Shown here: piece by piece, positions 22,075-31,834 of the stretch
Numbering within the stretch: position 1 is the first letter of the stretch
Layout of the letters: each line of letters starts with the position of its first letter
From: Primula veris
Lineage: Eukaryota > Streptophyta > Magnoliopsida > Ericales > Primulaceae
Direction of reading: 5' to 3'
Assembly (NCBI GenBank): GCA_963682055.1
Contig: OY821743.1
Coordinates: forward strand, 27,390,702 to 27,454,701
DNA: 64,000 nucleotides
Made by a program: the position numbers and the translations under genes
Notes under the pieces: generated by a model
The model's database searches: none
Told to the model about the DNA's origin: nothing
Seen by the model: only the letters and a program-made list of their open reading frames with translations

Positions 22075-22541
22075 GTTCCCAGCCCATTTCTAGGATGAAA
22101 GAGTGATAGACCTAGACCATCTTAAGGGTGAGCATGAGTCTCTTAATGAAAACAAGTATCTCGAAGGTCGAGAGGGGTGAGTCAGGACACCCTTGACTTG
22201 AAATCACCTATGACGAGTGTGTATGGCCGATACTATGTGATGAGCCATGGGCTAAATCACTAGAGCACTCGGTTGAATTTTGCCAAGGCAGTCCATGGCC
22301 AAATATGGACAACAACCAAAGGGCTTAGTAAGTGGTGTAGAGGGGACACTGTGTGCGCATTACCCTGGTATGCACAAACGCTAAAGGGTTCAAGGCTTAA
22401 AGGCTACCCAATAGTAGCATATCAGATTTTACGTCACTACGGCAGGTTCAAGGCGCGCGCTACCTGTCCTTATGCAGTGAACTCTTGCGGTTTTCTCTCG
22501 TATGCATTTAGGAGCATTTTATTTTCAGCCAATTGCATTCA
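22075..22541 (+). other. Copia-B 3' untranslated region
   Basis: Between the pol stop and the purine tract. No gene is seen; the open frames overlapping it are short. Confidence 0.7.
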
Positions 22542-22551
22542 TGTGGGGGAT
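22542..22551 (+). other. Polypurine tract of Copia-B
   Basis: TGTGGGGGAT immediately before the right LTR. Confidence 0.75.
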
Positions 22552-24126
22552 TGTTGGAAAAACATGTGAAAACATGGGTGTTTCCGAATGGTCACTGGAC
22601 CAACTTCGAGTCATTATTTCGTGTAACAATGCTGAGTTGTTTATACCGTACTCAACGTGGTTGAGTAGCCCGTGTGACGAGCTTCGTAACGGTATATCAC
22701 ATGACCTATTCAGAGAATGGGTGTGAATACAAAGTGGCTTCAAAGCTGGTACCTCGGAAGCTCAAATCTGGAAAATCTGGAAAACGAAATGGTTAATGAG
22801 AAAACCATTTAGAATAATCCCATATTGGAAGATTAAGAGTTAATCTTACAATATATAAACCATACCAACCCATGTAGTTATTAAACTAACATGTCCACAT
22901 ACACCTAAGAGTATTAGTGTGTACCACACACACGCGCTCGCTCGTGTCTCATGTCTCGGGTCTCGGGCTCGGGTACGGGCACGGGCACGGGCACGGGCGT
23001 GGGCTTGGGCTTGGGATTGGGATTTGGGATTTGGGATTTGGGATTTGGGGAATGGGGAATGGGGAATGTCTCGGGTCTCGGGTCTCGGGTCTCGGGTCTT
23101 GGGTCCAAACCCGAATAGGGAGTTTTGTATAAATTACAAAAGCAGTCACTAGAGTTTCCAGCAAGAGAAACGCCAGCAATAAATGGAATTGATTGCTGCG
23201 GTTTCAGAATTAAAGTGAGCAGATTCTGGGGGTGTAACTCCCTTAATTGATGACCTATATTTATGGCTGCGGTTTCAGTAGAGCCTATAAAAGGCAGCCC
23301 TCCCCCTCTCATTCAAACACACCAGAACACACAACACAGCATAAGCATCATATAGAGAGAGAGAACCGCACCACCAACAGCTCGACCTGTGGTTCGGTGC
23401 CGGTTTCCATACGAGCCACTCTGAGATAGAAGTTGTACCTTGGGAACAAAGTCCCGAAACCAGAAACCTTTAAAGGTGGTTCGGGAAATATTGTTTAAGG
23501 GAAACTGCTCAGCAGTTGCCTCTTCTTTTAATTTCTGTTATTTAATTTTCAGTCCTTTATTATTCTGTCCATTTAATTTCAGTACTGTTTCCTTTTTGTA
23601 TTTTCTTTCCAGTACCTTTAGTTTCTGTAATTTACATTTCAGTCTTTCCTATTCTGTAATTTACTTTCCTGTAATTTAATTTCTAGTATTTACATAACAG
23701 TCCGGGCAGTTTTTTTTTAATAACAGTCCGGGCAGTTTTTTATTGGTTAAAACCAGTCCGGCAGTTTCTTTTATTACAAAACAGTCCGGCAGTTTCTTAA
23801 AACCAGTCCGGCAGTTTCTTTTATTCTTAAAACCAGTCCGGCAGTTTCTTTTATTCAAAACTAGTCCGGCAGTTTGTTTAAAACCAGTCCGGCAGTTTGT
23901 TAAAACCAGTCCGGCAGTTTCTTTGTTAAACCAGTCCGGCAGTTTCTTTATAACAGTCCGGCAGTTTCTTTATTACAGTCCAGCAGTTTTATTTATTTGT
24001 TGAGTTAGGAATTGTAATTTATATTCCAATTGTGAGAAATAAAATTGTTTATTTTCATTGCGTTCCTGTCTTCTTTATTTTATTGTCATTTCATTTATTG
24101 TATTCGAAATAGTACCAAAACCAACA
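22552..24126 (+). repeat. Copia-B right (3') LTR
   Basis: 1,575 bp. It differs from the left LTR mainly in the copy number of the two internal repeat blocks (22947-23103 and 23697-23990). It ends CAACA, then the target duplication TAATA. Confidence 0.93.
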
Positions 24127-24131
24127 TAATA

Positions 24132-25260
24132 TTGACTAATTTTAAACTACCTGTTTCCAGAATAATATTTTCTTCTTCAATAGCCAACAAACCCTTTAGC
24201 AGTTTCAGTGTAAGAGAAACTCTTCACAAAATTACCACAGTGATCCCTAAACACACCCCCTATACCAGAGAAGTTAGGGTTCGATTTATAGCTACCATCC
24301 ACATTAAGTTTAATTTTACCAACTGGAGGCTTTATCCAGTGATAAACACTAACCTTTTTAACTGGTTTAGTACTCAAATTATCAGTAAATAAGTCAAAGT
24401 TACCTCTAAAATTCTTATCTCTGGCAATAAAAAGGTAAAATTGACTTATAACATTACTGATAATGGAGTCAACATTCATAGTACCATTTTCAAAGCTGTT
24501 TGTGCACCTTGATTTTCAAATACACCAAATAATAATAGAAGGCAAAACTTTAAGACATTTATCCTGTATAGAAGAGTTTGATCTAATCTACCATGCCATA
24601 CATTTTCCCTTAACGCTAAGATTATAGTACTTAATCCCCAATAATTTGCCAAAATAATTCCAAATCAAATTGGCTACAAACCCAAGTCCAAATTGTCTCC
24701 TCATTGTTTTTACAACAAACATACATAGAGGCCAGAACAATACCTTTGCTTTGAATCTTGGAATCCACTGAAACCACATTTAGCATAATTTTCCACATAA
24801 AACAAGAACTCTCAAGGGAAGAATTTTATCTCAAATAAGAGAATGGACCCAACTAAAATTTCTTTTACTACGTAACAGGTCCATGCTGTCTTTACCATGG
24901 TCTCTTTCCAGAAGATCATATCCATTCCACATGCATGTATTTTCATTAATTTGTTTGTCAAAGTAATGATGCATTGTAGATGGTAAACTTTCTTTAATAA
25001 AATTTATCTTTCAAGTTCCATTGTCTCTTAAATCCCTAAGAAGATAAGTGTCTTTAAACTCAACACACTTTATAGCCCCAGTACCATACCAATTATCTAG
25101 AATCACATCAATTTTACCTTTACCAACAGACCAAATTATAATTTTCTCAGCTTCTTCTCTTAATTGTAGCATTCTATTTCAAGTTCCATTAGAGATTGAT
25201 CTGTTGCTTGAATAGGATGTACTATTTTACAATACTTGTTATTCATAAAATTAGACCATA
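24132..25260 (-). pseudogene. LINE copy 3, 5' part (zinc-binding RVT region and N-terminal RNase H)
   Basis: On the minus strand, 24479-24177 gives PPVGKIKLNVDGSYKSNPNF and GIGGVFRDHCGNFVKSFSY, the N-terminal half of a plant LINE RNase H with the N-x-D-G catalytic motif intact. Farther 5' (25200-24590), frames such as WFQWIPRFKAKVLFWPLCM resemble the zinc-binding region that follows LINE reverse transcriptase. Several stops and frameshifts interrupt it. It continues beyond Copia-B at 15746. No RT core remains: the copy is 5'-truncated near 25260, where the tandem-unit sequence resumes. Confidence 0.72.
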
Positions 25261-26602
25261 AAGAGTGAGTACAAAAATACTTGTATTTATTTTATCAAAT
25301 TTTTACATACTACCATATCATTTTAGCATTGCCAACATTATGTATTTAATCTACTTAAATAAAGGTAAATGAAGGAAATATTATAATGCATGATTATACA
25401 AGCATTTTGAAACATAAATCAAATATTTTTAACCAATGCTTCTGGTTAGCTTTTTTTGAATGTTCATAAAAAACCGACCCCCACGATATACAGTCTACAT
25501 CACAAAGATGACCCATTTCTAACTAAAATAATCAAAATTAATTGTTTCATAAATATTAATTAAGTACTTTCATAACAGAGTTTGCACTGTTGCACATGTC
25601 AACAAAATTAGTTGTGTACTTCATTACTTTCATTCATTATTACACTATAACTTTTTTTTCATTCCTCGCTCTTTTGTCCACACAATTGACACAACATTTT
25701 TGCAGAATAGGTGAAGCCAGAAACAAAGGAGAGATGTAGTTTTTTTTTTTTTTTTTTTAAATACTATTTTCCATGTTTTTACGACAAGTCAGGTATAGTG
25801 TATGGCTGAGGTGTTATAGAAATTCATTGATTAAATTTTCATAATTTAAGTTAAATATATAATTTAGGTAAAACATTAATGTTATGATATAAATATAAGT
25901 ATTTTTGCATTGAATGAAATTTAAATTTTGAAAGATAATTAATGCTTAAAATGATGCTCCGGAACATGTTAGCAAACCGTATTTCACTATGGGAATTGGA
26001 GCACCAGACCGTGTAAAGGGAGTACTCAGACTCCTATGTTAATAGTTATAAACTTATAAGATTTAATTAAATGCATCCAATGGTTTAAACAAAAGATAAA
26101 AAAAAACCTTTTATAAAATAAGATAAAAAAATATCATAAAACTAACATTACAATCCAATAAAACCCAAATAAAAATGAAGAACCCTAGTTGGTACCACAC
26201 TATAAATTTAATTATTAATTAAAAAAAACAATCTTAATTTTCTGTCAAATTAACATTGTAAGGAGAAAAACAAAAACCATAAAAATAACCTTCATCCAAT
26301 AAAAAACCAAATAAAAATGTCAAACCCCAGTTGCTATAACCCTAAATTTAATTATTAATAAAATTAAACAAAACATTATTAATTTTTTTCATTGTGTTAA
26401 AGGTAGTATTATATGTCTTTTTATCAAATCTTGCTATTTCTCACAAGTTGAACGTCTCAAGATCGGGAGAAAAAGACAAATGAAAAGGGAAATATTTGGT
26501 GTAATATTCGCAACATAGAATATTTCTATGTTTACCATCCGATCAAAAATGAATTGAATCCAATGGCTGATATAAGGAGACTCTGGGGACTCCTTTTATA
26601 AT

Positions 26603-27132
26603 CAATAATTCTAATGAGCCAGATAAACTCAATCAGACTCTCAACACACCAGTCCTTAATGTAAATTTAGAATTTCATTTTCATCCCGAAATTTAAGAGT
26701 ATGCTATTCGGCCATATATTTAATATTTTTAACTAATATTTAAGTTTAGGGTAGTCTCAAATAGGATTCTATAATATTATATTTAAGTTTTTATTTTGTT
26801 AAATCGTCAAATAAAATATATTAAAATTATTAAAATTTTAAATATTTTTAATTAATATTTAAGTTTATGGTTGTCTCAACCAGGGTTCCATAAATATTAT
26901 ATTTTGAGTTTTATTTTGTTGAATAGTCAAATAAAATATATTAAAATCATTAAAATTTTAAATATTTTTAATTAATATTTAAATTTAGGGTAGTCTCAAC
27001 TAGGGTTCCATAAATATTATATTTGGGGTTTTATTTTTGTTTTGGTTGGGTGTCAAAAAAATTATAAAAATTACATAAAGGACTGTCTGGTATTCAGTCT
27101 GGTTGAGTCAGTCTGGCTCTATAGCGTTAGTG
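26603..27132. mobile_element. MITE of 530 bp with 9-bp target duplication
   Basis: Flanked by TTTTATAAT at 26594-26602 and 27133-27141. The left end (CAATAATTCTAATGAGCCAG, then ACTCAATCAGACT) and the reverse complement of the right end (CACTAACGCTATAGAGCCAG, then ACTCAACCAGACTG) form imperfect inverted repeats of about 50 bases. Unit 1 at about 3290-3345 lacks the insert. The interior holds an AT-rich ~120-bp tandem repeat. No transposase is present. An 8-9 bp duplication points to a hAT or MULE-type mobiliser. Confidence 0.75.
26725..27050 (+). repeat. ~120-bp tandem repeat inside the MITE
   Basis: About two and a half copies marked by TTTAAGTTTAGGGTAGTCTCAA near 26741, 26860 and 26980 (period about 119-120), with AAATAAAATATATTAAAAT between. 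Confidence 0.75.
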
Positions 27133-27302
27133 TTTTATAATGGGGAGTCTAGCTCCCCTTTTTCTTCAATACGAGTCATACTAACATGTGACCCATGTAA
27201 TTTATATGTTAAGCATTTGAATAAGTAGATTGAAATTAAAATATAACTAAGTAGTTGACTAATCCCAAAACTTCAAGATAATAGCATTTAGATTTTGGTT
27301 CC

Positions 27303-27982
27303 TGGCGAGCCTATTTTTCTTTCTAGGCTCGGCTTAATCAATCAGTGCGCGTTGGCTCCGATCAAGGGTGGTCTGCTCCGATGACGGGGTCCTCCTCGTG
27401 CCTGCACAAGAAACGAACAGGGGCCCGGGGTTGGAACCAGGTTTTTCCTCTCCAACGATCAAGTCAGTATGGGCGAGACTGAAAGTAAAGATGTAGTGAA
27501 GGGTGAGGGATCAGACCGGTCACAAAACGTGGCCTCGGGCGTAGGAGGTTATATATATGAAGTCTGGGCTATTTCGGGTTTATCTCTCTTCTTCCTCCTT
27601 TTCTGTCCCCTACTAAGATGTGTTAGTGAGGGTATTTATACTATGATCCAGAGGTGTATTAACCCTTGGATCACTGTACTGTAAAACACTGATCCAACGG
27701 TGTTTAGGTCATTCATGACTCTGACAAGAGTACTGTCCTTTTCCGGGGCCCACTGGAGATGGCCTGTGATTGGGCCACGTCGATGAAACACCTGAAGGGT
27801 CCCCCAAGAGAGCAGCAGCATTAATTAGGGAAGTGTATTCGACACGCTTCTCTAGGCCGGTCTAGGCACAGCTCGGCCCTCAAGATCCGGGGTGATGCGT
27901 CACCCATGGTTTGACGGGCCCGGATTGCCTACTGTGGGGGTGGTATTGGCCTGGACGAGGGGGCACCGACATTCACTTGCCA
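27303..27982 (-). repeat. Gypsy-C 3' LTR (left in window)
   Basis: 680 bp. Read on the minus strand it contains a TATA box (TATAAATAC near 27630). The target duplication GTTCC is adjacent. Confidence 0.93.
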
Positions 27983-27996
27983 ACAGCTCCCTGTCC
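27983..27996 (-). other. Probable polypurine tract of Gypsy-C
   Basis: Minus strand GACAGGGAGCTGT adjoins the 3' LTR. It is purine-rich but imperfect. Confidence 0.5.
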
Positions 27997-28109
27997 GGAG
28001 TCGTTGTTAAGGACGAGATTGACAAGGATCTTTAGTCGTTACGGGGGCTCCGGTCATTCTGTTCTCATGTTTGACGGTGTGGAGATGCCTCAGCATGGTC
28101 TGCCTGTGG

Positions 28110-28360
28110 CACGTGTTCTTGTATTTATGAATTTTTTACACGTGGAGCACGCCCAGCGTGTATTTATGAGGCGCCGCCTCTGTCTTTTCCATTCCATCAA
28201 TGTTATTAATGCTAAAACGGCTGATGAACAACACTTGGCAGATGACATCTGCCTGCTATACACGTGGAACGCGTCGATTGCGTAGTGGCGGTTTTATGTG
28301 GGAGTTCGTGCACTGAGCCGTTGTTGTCTTTTCACCTTCTGGTGGGGGTCTATAAATACC
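28110..28360 (+). promoter_or_regulatory. Promoter of the antisense gene in Gypsy-C
   Basis: Three CACGTG G-boxes (28110-28115, 28139-28144, 28261-28266), two of them within ACACGTGGA as in ABA and light-response elements, precede a TATA box TATAAATACC at 28351-28360. A CT-rich initiator and leader (28370-28435) and the ATG at 28468 follow at normal plant spacing. This supports independent plus-strand transcription, opposite to gag-pol. Regulation by G-box factors is inferred from motifs only. Confidence 0.65.
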
Positions 28361-28467
28361 CTCAGTGAAATCTCATTTTCACTTTCTCACTCTCTCTCTA
28401 AGATTTTCACAGCAACCTATTTTCTCTCCCTTCCCATAATTAGCAAAATCACAAACACCCAACCGAC

Positions 28468-31098
28468 ATGGTGATAACTCACGGAGCCGGAAAAGGCCCG
28501 ATGGTTGCGCCCCAACCTCGACGCCTGGCAGTTATGGAAAATGCCTTGCCATTCCGGGCAATGATTTTAGACCCGAGCCTGACCGTGGCCTCGAATGACA
28601 ATAGCATAATGGTGAGGCTGCATGGGCCCGACCTCGATGAGTTTCGACAGCTCTGTGGGATCAGTGAAGACTTCAGGCTCCGGAAATGCGAGAGCGTCGA
28701 CGAGGTGAATGGGATCGTGGCTTATCCCAATAACATGGTGACCCTCTCCCTTTCCACACTCATGTACGGGGGCACCGACCTCCCCATCCCGGAGCTGCTG
28801 GCGGAGTTGTGCGCCTGGACGCAGACTCTCTCGTGCCAGTGGCCACTGCAGGCACATCGCATCTGCGCCGGGATGGAGGCCCTGAACGTCCTGTTGGAGC
28901 CGGTCCTTCCGGAACCATTGGGGCTGAGGGAGCTTTTGGCCTGCTATGAGTTTCTGCAGACCGAGCCAAGCTCCTAGTCCAAGAGCAGGCAACCCTGCCT
29001 GCGATGCCGGGCCCATAACCAGCTGATCACGGGTAACTCCGATTCGAATCGGGGTTACACGCAAGACGTGATAGTAGTAGAAGGGCACTGGCTCCACCGC
29101 GACGACCTAATTCTTCCACCCAGGCCAGGAAGGGTGCTTAGCACTAAGGAGAACAAGTTCACGGTGGCCTCGAAGATAGGGGGCCTGGGTGAGCCCAACA
29201 TCGGGTCGTTGGAGGTGGCCCTCAATTGGTGGGGGCCGAATGGGACCGATGTTGGGGCACGCGATACGGAGCGCCTGCTGACTTGCGGTTCCCCTACAAG
29301 CTGCAAGGGGAACGGCTTCATGTGGCCCCACAGGACCTTCTGTCCCGTGGGATACTCCAGAGAAAGGTGGGAGAAGGAGAAGGGTTTAGAGTCGACCCTC
29401 CCTCCCAAGGTTGCGGTCGAAGATACTGAGGCCGTCGTGAGGCCTGTGTCGAAGAAGGCGACGAAGAAGGCGAAGGCCGTGACGGTGGCATCATTTGCTC
29501 CCGCATCGGCCGGGGTTCTCTGGGAGACCCGGCCGGATGGTACCGTCCTCCACTACAGGGAGGGGCCGGACGGTACCCGCTGCTATATCGACCAGCACGG
29601 GAAGCCTCTGACAGAGGTCGTTCCCTTGAGCTCTAGGGAGCTCAGTGTGAGGAGCCCCCTCCACCTGGAAGATAGCCCCACGGAGGCAGAGCCCTCCGGG
29701 CCAGGCTTAGGAACCTCGTGGACGAGGGTAAGTTGCCTTTTGTTCTTCTTTGATTTCAGTTCCATACTTAGCTAAATTTTGTGAATTTTTCTAACTTCTT
29801 TTTTCTTGTTCTGAACGATGTAGGTGGTCCGTTCCAATGAGAAGGAGGAGGAGGTGGAATAAACTGCTGCCGATGCAGGGGGCGATGGTGAGGAAGAGGA
29901 GGTCGCCGAGGCCATTGAGGAAGAGGTCGCTGAGGCGAGGGATGAGGAGGTGGTCGAAGTGGCTCCTGCTGATGCTAAGGCAAAGGCCTTAGAGAGGTTG
30001 GGAGGTTTGCTAGGGCAGGCGAGGCGTGAACGAGCCGCTCGCAAGGCCGAAGCTGACAAGAGAAAGAGGGAGGAGGCGAAGGCCCCTCGTGAGGCGAAGA
30101 AGGCTCGGACCGGGAAATCTGAGCCGAGGGAGGATATCACACCCATCCTGGAGCCTAGGGAGCCTGTGGTTGTTGCCGAAGAGCGAGCGGTGTCAACCAC
30201 TCAGGCAAAGGGTCCCATGCCGAGTGCTTCGGGCTCAAGCTCAGGCTCTGGCTCCCCGTCGTAAAGGATGCCTGTTCAGACCCCGGAGGAGGTTAAGGCG
30301 GCCACTGGGGTGCGGAGCATCATGGAGGGCCACCACTCTGCTGGCCTGCTTGCTCTGGCCGCGCTCCAGCAGCAAACCATCGAGGCCAACCATCGCGGTC
30401 GCGACCTTGCTTCTGCCATGAAGTCGGCCATGGCCATGATCCCGCAGGTATATTGCTGTTTTCGTTGTGCCATTCCTGAGTGTTTTTTGTCTATCTCTTA
30501 AATTTTTGCTAAGTGTTTCTCTTCTTTTGTAGGCCTACTTAACGATGAACCAGTACGTCTATCAACAAGGCCAACTGGTGAGGTCGTGGGCTTCTAAGGC
30601 CGAGGCCAGTGCTAAGCAGGCCGAAGAAGCTCTGGAGAGGGCGGAGGAGGCCCAAAAAAGGGCAGAGAGGGCCGAGGGCCTCGTCAAGTCTTTGGAAGCT
30701 CGGAGGGCTAAGGCCGCGAAGGCCGGTGCTGAGGCCGAGGAACGTGCCCAAGCTGCTGTAACGGCTCTGAAGGAGGCTGAAGCAAGCGTGGCCAATAAGG
30801 TGAAGGCTGCAGTCGAAGCCACTGAGGCAGGAGTGGTTGAAAAAGTGAACACTGCGGTTCAAGCCGTCGAGGCAGAGATGAGCGCCGCCTTGGAACTATC
30901 GACACAGAAGGACTTTAATTCCTTCTATGTCGATGGCTGGTCTGAGGCAGCTGCTTTCGGGCGGGACCGGATCATCCGTTGTGGAACATGGAAAACATCT
31001 TTGTTCCCGTCCCCTCTGCTCCCATTCCCGAGGTGGTCCCCTTAACCCCTCGGGCCCTCTCGGACGACGAAGCTGATGATGATGAGGGGGCAGCCTAG
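28468..31098 (+). pseudogene. Spliced antisense gene inside Gypsy-C, coiled-coil protein, broken
   Basis: Exon 1 is 28468-29727, intron 1 29728-29823 (GGTAAGT to GATGTAG), exon 2 29824-30447, intron 2 30448-30532 (GTATATT to TTTGTAG), exon 3 from 30533. All junctions are phase 0, and the frame stays consistent through 1,884 bases of exons 1 and 2 despite in-frame stops at 28975, 29860 and 30262. A frameshift near 30980-31000 leads to an acidic tail (DDEADDDEGAA) ending at 31098. Exon 1 starts MVITHGAGKGPMVAPQPRRL and includes GLRELLACYEFLQ and VEGHWLHRDD, in the style of plant retroelement-associated 'transposon' proteins. Exons 2-3 are Ala/Glu/Lys-rich, a strong predicted coiled coil (about 30560-30900). 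Intact length would be about 800 residues. Function unknown. Confidence 0.72.
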
Positions 31099-31331
31099 GG
31101 CTTTTTGTAGTTTTTTTTTTCTTTTTTTTTTCGATGTAATATTCTTTCTGTACTTTAGCTTGTAATAGCTTTTGATGAATGAAAACAATTTTGGGCCCTT
31201 ATGCTTATTTCTGTTTTTTACTTCTATCGTGTGTTCCGTTTATGTATGTGCTCCCAATAAGTGGGCCCTTATGCTTCGGCGTCGGGACACTCATTTTACA
31301 TAACTCACAACACGAATTAACACTTCATAAA

Positions 31332-31745
31332 ATTCAAATAAATATGAGCCGGGGTGCCATATAGGGTCGGGTGTTCTGAAACACTTGTAGAACTTAAACG
31401 AACTGAAAAATTCAAATAAACTGAAACCGGGGTGCCGTATAGGCTCGGGTGTTCTGAAACACTTGTAAAATTTAAATGAACTGAAAAATTCAAATAAATA
31501 TAATCCGGGATGCCGTATAGGCTCGGGTGTTCTGAAACATTTGTAAAATTTAAATGAACTGAAAGATTCAAATAAATTGAAACCGGGGTGCCGTATAGGC
31601 TCGGGTGTTCTGAAACACTTGTAAAATTTAAATGAACTGAAAGATTCAAATAAATTGAAACCGGGGTGCCGTATAGGCTCGGGTGTTCTGAAACACTTGT
31701 AAAATTTAAATGAACTGAAAAATTCAAATAAATATAAGCCGAGGT
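31332..31745. repeat. 78-bp tandem repeat of Gypsy-C
   Basis: Five full copies and a partial one, with CCGGGGTGCC-type starts at 31349, 31427, 31505, 31583, 31661 and 31739, exactly 78 bases apart. Because 78 is divisible by three, both strands show long false open frames here. It lies between the converging 3' ends of the antisense gene and integrase. Confidence 0.95.
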
Positions 31746-31834
31746 AATTGTGAAATGACAACGATTTCATTCATGAAGCCCTCAGGCATATTTACATCAT
31801 ATTTTTATTTACATCAAAACGCAAAGGTCGCGGC

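Larger units (their letters stand above)
15747..24126 (+). mobile_element. Copia-B, LTR retrotransposon inserted in a LINE
   Basis: Complete 8,380-bp Ty1/copia element. LTRs of 1,581 and 1,575 bp (TGTTG to CAACA) flank gag and an intact pol frame. The target duplication is TAATA at 15742-15746 and 24127-24131. Removing the element joins the two halves of a LINE RNase H domain at the residues LVNIIHKK. LTR differences outside the tandem repeats are few (about 17 by hand, near 1%), so it is the youngest complete element here. Oddities are the absence of a recognisable primer binding site and two variable repeat blocks inside each LTR. Confidence 0.95.
25261..27302 (+). repeat. Tandem unit 3, middle part
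   Basis: Matches 345-440, then 1330-1440, 1960-2330 and 2700-3480 in order, with the LINE copies of unit 1 absent. A MITE interrupts it at 26603-27132. The last five bases, GTTCC at 27298-27302, are the Gypsy-C target duplication. No gene is seen. Confidence 0.75.

Noticed and set aside
28567..29408. Minus-strand open frames opposite the antisense gene of Gypsy-C
   Set aside because: GC-rich shadow frames. The plus strand has the promoter, consistent introns and domain content.
31291..31770. 159- and 136-codon minus-strand open frames with internal protein repeats
   Set aside because: They exist only because the 78-bp repeat length is divisible by three. There is no start context or recognised domain, and they lie in the 3' untranslated region of Gypsy-C.
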